From: Sipunculus nudus
Lineage: Eukaryota; Annelida; Sipuncula; Golfingiida; Sipunculidae
Length of the DNA stretch: 64,000 nt
Direction of reading: 5' to 3'
Assembly (NCBI GenBank): GCA_026874595.1
Contig: CM049316.1
Location: 24,699,839 to 24,763,838 of the forward strand
The notes beneath the pieces are model-generated. The model was given only the letters and a program-made list of their open reading frames with translations. It was not told where the DNA came from and did not search any database. Shown one piece after another: positions 46,200-59,618 of the stretch. The translations under genes were made by a program, and so were the position numbers. Each line of letters starts with the position of its first letter. Position 1 is the first letter of the stretch.

Positions 46200-47890
46200 G
46201 ACACACTGTACAGTGACACAGTGTGCTCATCTTGTATTTCAAGGGTTAGGGTTTCACTTATATCTATATGAGAGCCATATTTTTAATATTGTGACACAGT
46301 ATGCACATCTTGTATTTCAAGGGTTACAGTTTCAGCCATATCTATGTGACAGGCACATTGTACAGTGACACAGTGTGCTCATTTGTATTTCAAGGGTTAG
46401 GGTTTACCCATATCTATGTGAGAGGCACATGGTACAGAGACAGTGTGCTCATTTTGTATTTCAAGGGTTAGGGTTTCACCCATATCTATATAACAGCCAT
46501 ATTTTTAATATTGTGACACAGTGTACTCATCTTGTATTTCAAGGGTTAAGGTTTTACCTATATCTTTATGACAGCTGTATTTTTAATATTGTGACACAGC
46601 ATGCTCATCTTGTATTTCAAGGGTTACAATTTCAGCCACATCTATGTAACAGGCACATTGTACAGTGACACTGTGCTAATCTTGTATTTTAAGGGTTAGG
46701 GTTTTATCCATATATATGTGAGAGGCACATTGTACAGTGACACAGTGTGCTCATCTTGTATTTCAAGGGTTAGGGTTTCACCTATATCTATATGACAGCC
46801 ATATTTTTAATATTGTGATACAGTATGCTCATCTTGTATTTCAAGGGTTAAGGTTTACACTCATATCTATGTGACAGGCACATTGTACAGTGACATGGTG
46901 TGCTCATCTTGTATTTCAAGGGTAGGGTTTCACTCATATCTATGTAACAGGCATGATCTACAGTGACACAGTGTGCTCATCTTGTATTTCAAGGGTTAGG
47001 GTTTCACTCATATCTATGTGACAGGCACATTGTACAGTGAAACAGTGTGCTCATCTTGCATTTCAAGGGTTAGGGTTTCACTCATATCTATGTGACAGGC
47101 ACACTGTACAGTGACACAGGGTGCTCATCTTGTATTTCAAGGGTAGGGTTTCACTCATATCTATGTGACAGGCACATTGTACAGTAACACAGTGTGCTCA
47201 TCTTGTATTTCAAGGGCTAGGGTTTCCCCATATCTATGTGACAGGCACATGGTACAGTGACACAGTGTGCTCATTTTGTATTTCAAGGGTTAGGGTTTTA
47301 CCCATATCTATATGACAGCCATATTTTTAATATTGTGACACAGTGTACTCATCTTGTATTAAAGGGTTAAGGTTTTACCTATATCTTTATGACAGCTGTA
47401 TTTTTAATATTGTGACACAGCATGCTCATCTTGTATTTCAAGGGTTACAATTTCAGCCATATCTATGTAACAGGCACATTGTACAGTGACACAGTGTGCT
47501 CATCTTGTATTTTAGGGGTTAGGGTTTCACCCATATCTATGTGAAAGACACATTTCTCAGTGATACTCATTCACTTTGATTCAGCCTTTTGAAATCAGTT
47601 CGGAAAAAGCTAAACAAAAGGCCTATTGGCCAGCAATATACTATTGTGAGTAGTGTATTCATCTTGTATTTCAAGGGTTAGGGTTTTTTTCATGTCTATA
47701 TGACAGCCACATTGTATTGTGAAACGGTAAGCTTATCTTGTATTTCAAGGGTTAGGGTTTCACCTATATCAATATGACAGCCAATATGACAGCTTTCACC
47801 TGTATATATGTGACAGGTATGTTTTACTGTGACATAGTGTGCTCTTTGTATTTCAAGGGTTAGGGTTTCACCCATATCTATGTGACAGGC
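46200..47890 (+). repeat. 75-bp minisatellite, about 21 units, two unit types
   Basis: Consensus GTGCTCATCTTGTATTTCAA, GGGTTAGGGTTT, CACCCATATCTATGTGACAG, followed either by GCACATTGTACAGTGACACA (type A) or by CCATATTTTTAATATTGTGA (type B). Unit lengths are 72-78 bp. A block around 46425-46680 recurs at about 47250-47505, offset 821 bp. The last three units (47650-47890) are separated by about 90 bp of other sequence and an irregular spacer. Confidence 0.95.
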
Positions 47891-49729
47891 TAGAGGACAA
47901 AAATGGCGGGGTAAGGGTGGATGAGGGGGCTTTCTGGCATGACATCTCACCTTTATGGGTTCTGAAAGGGAGCTTTTTTCAAGCAAGGTACTTATTCTGT
48001 GACCCAGCCAAGATGTTTCAGACAAGTTCAAGTAATTGCCCAAAAGGGTTAAATAGGCATTGGTAACATAGCACAGTATTTCCATAGATCCTGTTATGAT
48101 CATGAGAAATTACCATTTTGACCATTTTCTAATGTTATAACCTAAGAAACGCTGAACTAACTATCAATTAGGCTACAAATAATGAATTCACACAAAGAAT
48201 ATATGATGTGAACTCATGAACCCAAACTGAAACTCTATCTCTATGGTAAAGATTCATTTGGTAACCTTTGTGAGCAAGGCTTTGTATTAATAAGGTCAGA
48301 ATTAAACAAATATGTTGAAGGGGTTTATCAGTGCTAAGTTAAAACAGAATTTTTCTAGCTCATGTCAGGTGCTGTTAAAAGTATACTGAAAAGCTGACAA
48401 TCGGTAAGGTGTATATCATGTGACAGTATACTTGTAGGCCGATGAGGTGTTGTCAGAACTGATGAAAATATTTGCATCCTTATAGAGCTTTGAAGGGTGT
48501 TCATCACTGAAGGATGTAACAGCACTCTGACTGCAAGCACACTGGTTGTAGACTCTCTAATGTCAGAGGGTGCTACATGGTGACAATTGGTTTTGATTAC
48601 CTAGGGCACTTTACTGACCAGAACAAGCAACAGCCATGAGATAGCAAAGTACTTGTATATATTCTATAGATTACTGGTCTTTGATGACTAAAAGCGGTAA
48701 AATTATACTGCACATGATTGTGCTCATTCAAGCATCAAGTTGGTTGACCTTGCTATTGTTAGGGGATATAACAGAGATCAGCCACCCCCCCCCCCCCCAC
48801 CCAACAGGATGTAGGGCAACACCATCTTTCATCTTTGCATATGAACTTACTATCTCAGTTTCAAATTTTATACATTATTATGGTTCTGTGTGTAAATAAA
48901 CAGTATGTATGTCCAGGTGTGTATGTTAACTATAGTAAGAAAGCATGAGCAAACAAACGTCTGATACTGTGCTGTGGCAACAATTCACAAACAAGAAGCT
49001 CATTCCCCCTCCTGTATTGGCACATACCATACTACGATAAGAAAACACTATATTTCATGTATATTTAACATGCCTGCAATGCCTGGTATGTAAATAGGCC
49101 CCTTTAATGCCTTACATACATTTAACACACATATCAACAGATAAAATGTACAGAATTTTAAGTGTAGACAGACATTTTCTTTTAATATGATAAGGTGGAG
49201 GGAAGGGCTTTTGTCCTCTTTGTGTTAGGGGCCTTTGTTTGTACATCCCTCCACCACCCCATAATCAAAAGAACTTTAATGTTTTTCACCACCCAAAAAG
49301 ATTATTTGCATATTTATTCATTGCACTAGGTAATAATGGCCACTCATTTGAAATCCAAATAAACCTTTCACTGACTTTGGGTGGTTTACATGATCTTAAG
49401 GAATAATTGCCCAACAGAACAAGTAAACCCTATCTGGCTGCTATTCCTTACCACATGAAATGGCAAAACTTGTAATTAATGATATTTCAACTAGCTTTTG
49501 AGTAAATTAAACCAATTCTGAACAAAACTATTTAGTGTAAAAATAAAAAAAAACACACCTGTGATAACACTGGCATCACACAAATGAAATGTATTCAAAT
49601 TAAAGCAACTTTTTGAATTGGGAATTTGAATTGAATAAAAATTATTTGAATTGAACTGATATTTTTCTCCAGCACATTAAACTAAATCTGAACTGAAGTT
49701 TCATAAAATTTCTTGAATTGTAATTGAAA
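47891..49729. other. No gene recognised
   Basis: Open frames on the minus strand at 48540-48355 look mildly protein-like but have no domain or confirmed splice sites. A poly-C run is at 48784-48798. Confidence 0.4.
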
Positions 49730-50920
49730 CAAGGGACCCATGGGTCACTGTGCTCAGCTGAAGATGGCCTTGAAGGTAAAAATCTAAAATAATATCAAAT
49801 GGAGATAAAATGAAAGAGGAAGAGGTAATATAGGCCAAGGTTGGTTTATATGATTGGTTGGTATTGATGACCAAGAAACTGTTGCAAATAATATTTTGTT
49901 ACCTGACCATGTGTTTCCTAATGTTGAAACTGATGCATGTGAGCAGTTTGTGAACAAAAGATCTGTACTGTTACCATGATCTGACGCACATTAGTTGGCT
50001 TTTTGATCAACTGTTGATATTTCAGTAGTCTACACATTTGTTCCATTGAAGCTATTTTTTTAAATATATATTATTAAATAAATATGTATTTTTTATTTTA
50101 TGAAATATATACAGTTGAAATATAACTTATTAACAACATACATACAGGGCAAACAAAGCCTGATCTCCAATTCTGCTGAGGCAGGAAAATAATGAACAAA
50201 TGTTTGTATTAGATCCTCATTTTTTTATCACATCAATTATTTTTTATTATAAGTTTATATTTCTATACATTTCCAAAATAACATATATCTGAATATAAAA
50301 GTTGATTCATAATTCTCAATTGCATCATCATAAATCACAATCTTGTCAGATAACACCAAATCATGAATATGTGTTTATTTATTTTTTACCACAAAAATAT
50401 ATCTTTTAAATCTGCAAAACAATAAATATATAAAAATAATACTTGATTTAGATTTCACAATTATAAACTGTGTCTTTATTTATCCATAATGTGCTTCATA
50501 TTTTATAAATTGAAGCATGCTGGTGGGTTTAATTATATTTGTTAAAATCATTTAAAAGAAAATTGATTTCTTTAAAAATGCTGCATTAACACAACATGGC
50601 ATCTTCTGGATTACACCTTGAATTACTTTTTCAAGGAAAGTTTCTGTATATTGGAGTGGAAACAGCATTATAATTCAGGAGATACAGTGAAAACAATAAC
50701 AATTACTGCACAACACTTAATTCATGGGTTGTTTTTTTTTTGGGGGGGGGATTGGGATGGTGATATGAGAATAACTGTGCGCCTGTCACAGCAGGGGATC
50801 TCCCCAAGTGACTGTAACAAATTAGAAACCCTGGCATGGCTGGCTTCCAGTGACCTGGAGTGGGACCCTGCATGTGTAATCTATAATCAAAGCAAATGAC
50901 TACAATAGAGCCTCAAGGAA

Positions 50921-52559
50921 CAAGGGACCCATTGGTCACATCGCTCAGCTGAATTTTGATAAATATTAGTAACTGCAAAATATTTTTATTTCTTTTGGTT
51001 TTTCATGTATATTATCATTAGAAAAGCTATGAGAAAATGGCCCTGCTAAAATGAAACTCTGTAAATTATAGAATAATGGACATGAGCTAAACCATTTAGT
51101 GATGCACCAAGGGAACAAATAGGCCTACAGTAAGTGTTATATAAAAGTAACATTTCATAAACAAATAATGTGTGAAGGAAATTAAGTTTTCAAAAGTTAA
51201 ATATATGGCCATATGAGTTAAAAATTAATCCCACAAAGTTTGACCAATATTCCTAATTTTAATACTAAGTTAACAGTGTTATTCACACCTAGGCCCCGCC
51301 AACTTTAAGAGATATGAATGAAAGGCTACAAAGTATTTATATTTTCTTAAATCTTGTCAATTAGCACTTACATTAGATCCTAATATTTGATCACATTTGA
51401 ATATTAGGATTAAATTCCTTAAATTTTTTTCTTAAAAAAAAAAAAAACAATATTGACCACGTCTCATCAAAAAGAATATATTTAATATTAAAATTATAAG
51501 ATTCATCTTGTTTATTAGTCCTGTGTATTGAAGGGGTGGGTGGGGGGAGGGGTCTCAGTTGTTACTGCTCGTTGCTGAAAAAATGTTAATTTTAAGATTC
51601 ATCTAGTTCATAGTACAGGTCTGTTAACAGAATGGGGGGGGGGGGGGGTTGCCAGAGAAAAAGGCTCCCTGTGGTATGGTCTTAACTGCGGACAGCCTGA
51701 TCAAGCTCAACTCAGTGGAGAGACTGCTTGCCCTGGTGATGGGATTGCATAACATTATGCCAACAGCCTGGGGAGCATAGAGATGTGCACTGAATGACCT
51801 ACAGTCACCTAAGTGGACTGCTTGACAATGTAAGGGAATACAGTAAGAGCCTCCAAAAAAATTAAATAACTAGCCTAATTTTGCAGCTTTTATTTTAAAA
51901 TTTCAGATTTTAACAGATTAAATCCTTATGTGTACATGCTGTGAAAATTAAATCCACAGTACTTACAGGAAAAAAACGTGCCGTGGCCAAAGTTGGGCAA
52001 AATTTAAGGTACCAATTTTATATTTTTGCCAATATTCAAAAAAATTTAACAGATTTTGATCTAATTTTTGTTATACAATTAAATTTTGATTAATTAAAGT
52101 TGTATTACTGGAAAAAAGTCCCTACCTTTAACACTTTTGGTCTTAAGTGACCGAATATCTTCCCTGATTTTTTTACAAAGTCCATTATGTTTCGGCCCAT
52201 AACTTTTTTAAATGAAACAATACTGACTTAATTTCTGGCATGTACATAGGAACTATACAGAGGAACATTTATGGTAAATATGAAGAAAACCAGATGAGTG
52301 GTTTTGATATTAGCCAGTCCTGAAGTGTGAAAATAGATCTCTAATAAAAAATTGAGGTTTTTCCTCAATATCTCAAAGTCCTATTGACCCAATTTTTGGC
52401 ATGGTAAGAGATTTTGAGGACATCTAACTGTATGCCAAATTTCAGATTCGTAGGTCCAACGGTGTCGAAACGTGCCAGTCTTACAGATGGACATCCGGAC
52501 GGACAATGGACCACAACTATAGCTCAGATGACTTATAGTCAGCTGAGCTAAAAATTCGA
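50921..52559 (-). mobile_element. Helitron-like family A, copy A7, complete (1639 bp)
   Basis: Best full-length copy. On the minus strand: A/TC start at 52559, subterminal GCTCAGCTGA near 52545-52536, complement of the GGAC microsatellite near 52500, then the palindrome GACC-AATG-GGTC (50937-50926) and CTTG (50924-50921) followed by T. Removing it joins GCCTCAAGGAA to TAACTAGCCTAATTTT, as in the uninterrupted locus near 51866. No ORF of note, so non-autonomous. Confidence 0.8.
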
Positions 52560-53134
52560 TAACTAGCCTAATTTTCAAGCTTTTATTTTAAAATTTCAAA
52601 TTAAAACAAATTTAATACTTATGTTTACATACTGTGAAAATTAAATCAATGGTGTACTTACAGGAAAAAGCGTGCCATGGTCAAAGTTGGGCAAAACTTT
52701 ACGTACTTATTTTATTTTTATGCTAATAACTTAAAAAATTTACAAAATTCAGAACCAAATACGGGTAAACAATTGAATCTTAATTAAACATAGTTATATA
52801 CTTGGGGAAAATAGACAATTTTCTGGCATACATGTACATAGGAACTATATAGAGGTATATTTATGGTAAATATGGAGGAAAAACAGATAAGTGGTTTTGT
52901 TATTAGACAGTCCTGAAGTGTGAAAATAGCTTTTTAATTAAAAGTTGTGGTTTTCCTTAATTTCTCAAAGGAACAAAGTCAAAAAGACCTAGTTTTTGGC
53001 TTGGTAGTTTTTTGTATTCCTAGGTCTTACGGTTTCAAAACTTGCCACGTCTACACAGGGACGGATGGACAGATTGACTAACAACAGACAATGGATCACG
53101 ACTATAGCTCAGATGACTTCCCTTACGAAAATGA

Positions 53135-53460
53135 AAAGTACTCACATATATGTGCCTTATATGTCCCTTATAAGGGCCTTATATGTCCCTTATAAGGGAC
53201 ATATATTCCCATATAAATGCTGTGTATGTGAGTTATATTTATTTTGCAGCTACATGTTTAGTCAGGCATTGTTATATGTGAGTTATAAGGGAGTTGTATG
53301 TTTTTTATTTGCCAGTTAAAAAAAAAAAAAAAGTTATAAGGGAGTTGCGCATGAGGCCATTCTGTATATTTCATTTATATGTGACTTGTATGGGAGATAT
53401 AAGGGAAGTGCACATGAAGGAGTTCTGTATATGTCAGTTATATGTCAGTTATAAGTTTAT
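53135..53460. repeat. Left subterminal array of element H
   Basis: CCTTATATGTCCCTTATAAG repeats exactly (53153-53202) and is followed by looser GTTATAAGGGAGTT and ATATGTCAGTTAT units. Confidence 0.85.
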
Positions 53461-56400
53461 ATACTTTGAGGCTTACTGTTCTACAAGATAGGACTTACAC
53501 ATTTTCCAAGGGAACACAAATGCTGCAGAAACTTCTAAGTCTCAGCTCCATTATTGTTCTGAGAAAATGAATTTTAATTGAATAATCAATACTGAAGAAG
53601 TATGTTAAAATGGGTATCAAAATAACCAGCTTCCTCAGAACTTTATGTTTATTAGAAAAATAATACTATAAATAAAGATTTTTTTTTTCATCTGATTTAT
53701 ACTTTAAGAGGTGTAAACTATAGTAACCATGCATCCAGAAAAACATCATTTTCTCAAAATACAATACATAAAATTAATTTAACTATATTTCACGTTGTTT
53801 ATGATAACCGCCATTGATAATTATAAGAAACAGTAATTCTTTTGGAATGTTGTGTATATTAAGTACTTCAGCATCCAAATGCAATTGATAACTACTTCAT
53901 AAATACAGAACAAAGGTTACTCAGATGTAGTGTGCCACTGACCAATTATGGTCACATAAGCATTAACCTAATATCATATTGGTTTTAGAAACAGCTAGAA
54001 CAACCACGCTTTCCAGCTGTAAAATATATTGCCAAAACTCAACAGCATTGATCAAAGCATATGTACTTAAAAAAAATATGTGTCTGCATTCTTATTGTGA
54101 CAATAACCAGCATTCTTCAGGTGCACTAATCAGTAATTTTCACAAGTATATGTTACACCCCCCCCCCCCCCAGCAGACAAGCTTGCTGTACAGGCACTCT
54201 CTACAATTGACCTTTGACCTTACTGTACCCTGCCCTGGAATTGTGCATGGTTATGTCACATGGATGCTTTACAGGCTGTGCACATCAGCAGGACAAAGGC
54301 ATGCAGATTCAGTTACATCTGAATCAGTGATAACATCCGGTAATAGTTAAGGAGTACCAATACACACTTTGAGTGACAAGTTCTTTGTCAAGCAGAAGGG
54401 GAATGTATCGCTGAAAATGTCTCATTGGTGAGTAATCTTGCATTACTTCAGTTATTTTTGCATATTAAACCAGTGATTGCATAAAGATGACTTAACCCAT
54501 CTTGGTTTGCCCTGCAAAAACACAATCTGTGCGTTTCAAGATAACATTTCCTAATTGGTGGCCCATTTTACAAAATACAACATTTTTGGACAAAAAGCTG
54601 ATGCTGTTGCCCCTGTAAAAATGACAATTTGCATGTTCTATACTACAACAGGAACTGAGCTAAGAACAAATCCTTTTCACTGGTGCTATTTGCAATTGGG
54701 TGTGGAAAAATCAAGAGTAAACAGCAGGCCCCAAATTTACATATTGATGTAATTTCTGAATGTCCCCAACCTGTGAAGAGATTATGAATCAACCTACATA
54801 AAGCTTCATCAGATCAGCATACAAATGTTATGAGTACCACATACTACCATTTAATTTGTTGGACCTTTGGCTATTGACCATGTTCTTATTTAGCTGAACT
54901 CTGGGTCATGAAAAGAAAAAGCTTCTACACATAAAGCCCTACAAGGTAATGATGTCCTCTTCATTTTCGAAATTGACTTGAATTTTTCTGTCTTGCTAGA
55001 GTGCATAAAAGTTATAATATGGTAAAAAATTATTATTTATATAATGCTCATAAGTTTTTCTTTCAGCCAAAGTAAACATTAAACACTGTTGATCATTGCT
55101 GATTTTACAGCCACTGTCTCAATTTGGGTGAATGCTTTTTACAAAATTGAAGAGGGGTTTAATGTACTCAACCAAAACATTACAGCTAATCAAATATTTT
55201 TTAACTATTGGGGTCTATCACACAAAAGCTCCTAAATTAAGCTTTAATTTGGTAATATGCCTTTCTACTTGTCATTTCCATATACTGTAAACACCACTTA
55301 ATTTACAATTTTAAACATAAACACACTATGTTTGATAACAATCCATAAGCCATTCATATGTAGAATTTAATCTGAATGTGACATCAGAAGGTCAAGAACA
55401 CTCTTACATAGGTTATGAGCACTTTAACTTTAATGGGCTTGGTCCTGTGACTTTTTTTTCATTTGAGGTTTCTTTTGAAATGTTCACTTTCATTACAAAA
55501 GGAAAAGGCATAATGATTTGGGAATTCGTTTCACTAAGGATCAGATGATTGCATCATATACTATTTTGATTCCCAAAGAGAAATCAAATTCAATTTACAG
55601 GGCAATCAAAAGTGGATTTTTTGCCACCTTGAATAATTTCTTTTTAAGTAGTAGTGCCATTTCACCTTGAAAGGGTCAAGACATCATTTTGAACATTACT
55701 GACCACCAAGATATCACTGATGTACTGTTTTAGTTAAATGATATGATGTGAGGTCCTGTTTTATGTTTATTTGTCTACTTAAATTTCAAAATAGGCATGG
55801 CTCAATGTTCATAATTATTTAATTCCAACAACCTTTGTTTCTATGATTTGTAATGGTTTCTTTACTTTTCATACAACCAGTATGAAGAAATGGTGCTGAA
55901 AGTATAAGGAAAACCTAAATATGTCCAGCCCTTGCAAGAATTTTCTGGTAAGCATATTCAGTTTATCATATAAAGTAACATTTAAATCTTTAAGCAAATG
56001 GGCAATATTATGATTTATAGGGTTTTTTTTTATCTAATAGCTGGACCATACAATATTTGAAGTGCAAATTTAGTGTTTAACATTATGGTGATAGGGATAT
56101 TCATATGACTGCTTACATGTTAAAATTGTTTCAACTGAGTAACCTACTTTCTGAGCCTATGAGCATCTTTAGGCCACAATGTCTATCCTGTGACCAGTAT
56201 ATTTGATAATCTTTAATGTTTGTATATACTCTGTATAACTAGAAAACTCTTCCTGTGTTAGTAATTGATAAGTCCAACTGTATTTTCTTATAATCCTTAA
56301 TTTTAAACAGGCATATTTCCAGAACACTTAAAACCCCTTTATAGAGAGTAGATTTACTTTCAGTGAAATCTTTTCTTTTTTTTACTTGTGTTGCCTCCAG

Positions 56401-56974
56401 AAAATTTAAATGTTAAAAAGCACTACTAAGCATCAATGTCAAAAGTTTATCTTTAAACTTATTTGATTAAATAATTTATGTGAGCAGTAATGACTATATG
56501 TGTATACTTAGACTGGTAACATTTGTTTTTGCAGGTCAAACAGGAGGGGACTGAAAAGGATTTAGTGTGTGGCAAGGGTGTATATTTCCTTTCAGCCTTA
56601 ATTCCCTAAAATGACAACTATCTCCTATCTGACAGCACCAGGGAGTTTTAAAAATCTTATGAAAATATTATTTTCAGTTAATAAATGTGTAAATAAACAT
56701 TTATTTTGGATATTTTGTTTTCATACTTTTTTGTTTCATGTGTTTATACATCCATATGACTGAATGAAGTTGATGACCCCCGGTGTGATCGAGGCCAGCT
56801 TTAATTTCAAGGAACTGCACAGTGAAGGAAGCTCACCACACACACACAGACCTTAATTACTATTGTCTACCATAATTTCTTGTGGAATAAAGAAAAGAGT
56901 AAACACCATTCAAAACAGAACAACAGACATAATTGAGCTAATGACAAACAGCACAGAAGGTGCATACACTGGAC

Positions 56975-57352
56975 TTATATGTGAGTTATATGTCACTTAT
57001 AAGGGACATATATGGCACTTATAAGGCACATATATGGCACATATATGGGAGTAATAAGGCACATATATGGGAGTTATAAGACATATATTGGACATATATG
57101 GGAGTTATAGGGGACATATATGGGACATATATGGGAGTTATAGGGGACCTATATGTGGAAGCCTTATAAGTGACATATAAGGCCCATATATGTTACATAC
57201 AAGGCTCCTATCCAATTTGCATATCAAATATATATACCAGACATATATTTGACATATATTGGTGCTATAAGGTTGGACATAAGGGACATATATGGCACAT
57301 ATATGTACCTTATATGTGCCATATAACTTTCACATATATGGCACTTATAAAA
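56975..57352. repeat. Right subterminal array of element H
   Basis: About 25 tandem words of the type GGACATATATGG(C/G)A and GGGAGTTATAAGG, overlapping palindromes around ATATAT and TTATAA. Related in sequence to the array at the left end. Confidence 0.85.
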
Positions 57353-57385
57353 ATTTTCGGTAAGGGTTATAGTCAGCTAAAAATT

Positions 57386-58265
57386 GAATTGACTCCAAGT
57401 CCGTTATCAAAGATGACAAAGCAGTGTTTTAAACGTATGTCTCAGGAGAGGCATTATACATGGCTATGCCCTGTTTCCCAATCCTAATTGATACATTAAA
57501 TAAAAATACGGTTTCAAGAAACATTATGGAGAGAACCAAACTTGAGACAACAGATGAATAGTACCCTAGCTTCTGTGGCATGTATGTACATTTGAATGTG
57601 ATGACATTTTTTATTCCACTGCATTGGACATCTTGAGGGTGGAAAAAGAAGTGGTTAACTTTACAATACCTGTATTAGAAGGATGCACGGCCTATGTTCC
57701 TCAGGCATGTCCATAACTGATAATACCATGTCCTTGTCCCTGTACTCTCTTCTGGTTACTGATACGCTAAGGCCCCATATATGAAGTAACTTTGAGCAAA
57801 GGAAGACCATGCAAATATTTAAAAAATGCTAAAAAAGATGTAGCTTATCTTATTTAAAAATACTATTTTCTTTCATGAATATGGATTGTAACCACAAGGA
57901 ATCAAGAAGCTATGTGTTACCGTCAATGTTGCTGCACCTCATAACTAAATCATACTGGTCTTCTCTAGCATTCCCCTGCAGTGATCTGACATTCTGGCAA
58001 CATTAGAATCTGAAATGGGAGAGACAACTAAGTAATCAAGTAAAGATTATAACTCAAATTATATTAAAAGTCAGAGGAACTACTTTCAACAATTTGATTA
58101 TTATTTTATTGTTTTGATTATAATAATAATTCATTCTGAAGCTTCATTAGAGGTGAAAAAAGGTAACATTTTATATTTATGTTTATATATGGTTATAGAT
58201 ATAAAGTTGCGGATCCAGTTATTCAAAATCAGGGGGTGAGGGGGCGTTTTGTTTAATATATACAC

Positions 58266-58342
<77 letters not shown>

Positions 58343-59616
58343 TGTATATACATATATATATATATATATACATATGTAAAAGTATATGTATATATATATA
58401 TTTTAAGGCTATGAAAATTATAAATATTTGTTTTTATTAAAGGTCTGATTCTGCACTTAGGCAACCATTAAAAAACGAGAAGCTTATTCCTAATCATGGA
58501 CAGGATTATACAAACTGAAGCATACTATTATAAGATGAAAACACTATATTACAGGTATATTTAAAAAGATTTGTTTGCATTACAGCCCTGTAGCTAGATG
58601 TTATGATACTGGCAAAGAGCAGACTGTTCACTGAATTCAACCAAACTTGACTGAAAATTGACTAAAATTAACTAAAACTGACTGAAATTGACCGAAAGTG
58701 ATCATTGACCTTAATTTCATCAAATGCACTGTTGCATAGTTTATCACTACTAATTTTGATTTGTTCTGATGAATATTGATACGTACAAGTATCAATATTC
58801 TTCAAAAGACCAATTTATGAGAGCATAAAATTCAGGCGAGAAACTGAAAGGGTAGGGGTTTAAGATTTTCTTTCACAGAGACTATTTTAAAAAATCAATC
58901 ATTTTTATTCTTATGTTTCTTCAGACAGATAATGTCAATTTTATTTTAAATTTAATATTGTAAAATAAATTATAAGTGTTTGTGGAGTCTATAAATGTGT
59001 TCAGATAATGGCTGAATGTCCAATGTATAGATTATTTGCATTTGACAGGTTTCTCTCAAATTAATATATATGTGTGTGTGTGTGTGTGAGAAGAGAAGTC
59101 AGCATGAAATGAAAATCATAAATCAAAAGGAATATTATCATTTTTAACAAATGGTATGTCAGTGTGCACAAAATATATTTAAAATAAATGGCCATGCAGT
59201 ACATGTTGCAAACTGCATGTTACACTGTTGGATTTCATAACCAAACTAATATGTTGGAGAGGAAATACTTAAATATAATGAGTCTAATGGTACATTTGGT
59301 TATTTGGCAGAAAGACAGTTAGTATTAAGTTAAGAGTCCTTTTTTATTTAAAAAAAAAATAAATATTGAAGTATTATAGTAAAATATCATAAGTTGACAG
59401 CATATTGCTGTTCAGATGAAATGCCTAGCATATATAAAAGCAGGTGTAACAGACTGCTTAAAACACATGAGCAGCAGTACATGACTTGGAGTGGTTTCTA
59501 TGTTTATCCTGACCTGAGCAGGGAATCATGATTATCACCAGATATATCTTAGTTCTATAAATGCTAAAAAATAGAAAAAAGAAATGTTTATTTTGCATTT
59601 TCTAAAATTTTACAAA
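57386..59616. other. No gene recognised
   Basis: AT-rich; contains the long (AT)n tract at 58269-58345, AACTGAAATTGACCGAA-like short repeats at 58645-58700 and a small (TG)n tract near 59072. Confidence 0.5.
58269..58345. repeat. (AT)n microsatellite
   Basis: About 36 AT units, the longest in the window, followed by further short AT runs to 58400. Confidence 0.97.
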
Positions 59617-59618
59617 AT

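Larger units (their letters stand above)
53120..57366. mobile_element. 4.25-kb non-coding inverted-repeat element H
   Basis: Bounded by CCCTTACGAAAAT (53120-53132) and the complement of CCCTTACCGAAAAT (57353-57366), flanked on both sides by TT. Without it, GATGACTT + ATAGTCAGC regenerates the intact family-A sequence GATGACTTATAGTCAGC seen at 52527-52543, so the ends and the 2-bp target duplication are well supported. Both ends carry arrays of ATATATG(T/G)(C/G)(C/A)C and TTATAAGGG words. The interior has no recognisable gene. Confidence 0.8.
49730..57385 (-). mobile_element. Helitron-like family A, copy A6, split by two insertions
   Basis: Minus-strand 3' end: CTTG (49733-49730) preceded by palindrome GACCCATGGGTC (49735-49746), with subterminal GCTCAGCTGA at 49752-49761. 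The body runs 49730-50920, resumes at 52560-53119 and ends at 57367-57385 (TTATAGTCAGCTAAAAATTG). The gaps are copy A7 and element H. Confidence 0.75.

Noticed and set aside
46200-47890. Interstitial telomeric array
   Set aside because: GGGTTAGGG occurs once per 75-bp unit; there is no run of TTAGGG hexamers.
48355-48560. Minus-strand exon with acceptor-like CTTGCAG and protein-like frames
   Set aside because: Two frames look equally plausible, neither shows a domain, and no donor or partner exon was found.
53979-54350. 123-codon plus-strand open frame inside element H as a transposase
   Set aside because: No catalytic motif or zinc-binding pattern; includes a proline run encoded by poly-C.
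58131-58464. Overlapping minus-strand open frames of 80-81 codons
   Set aside because: Both are translations of (AT)n (Ile-Tyr repeats).
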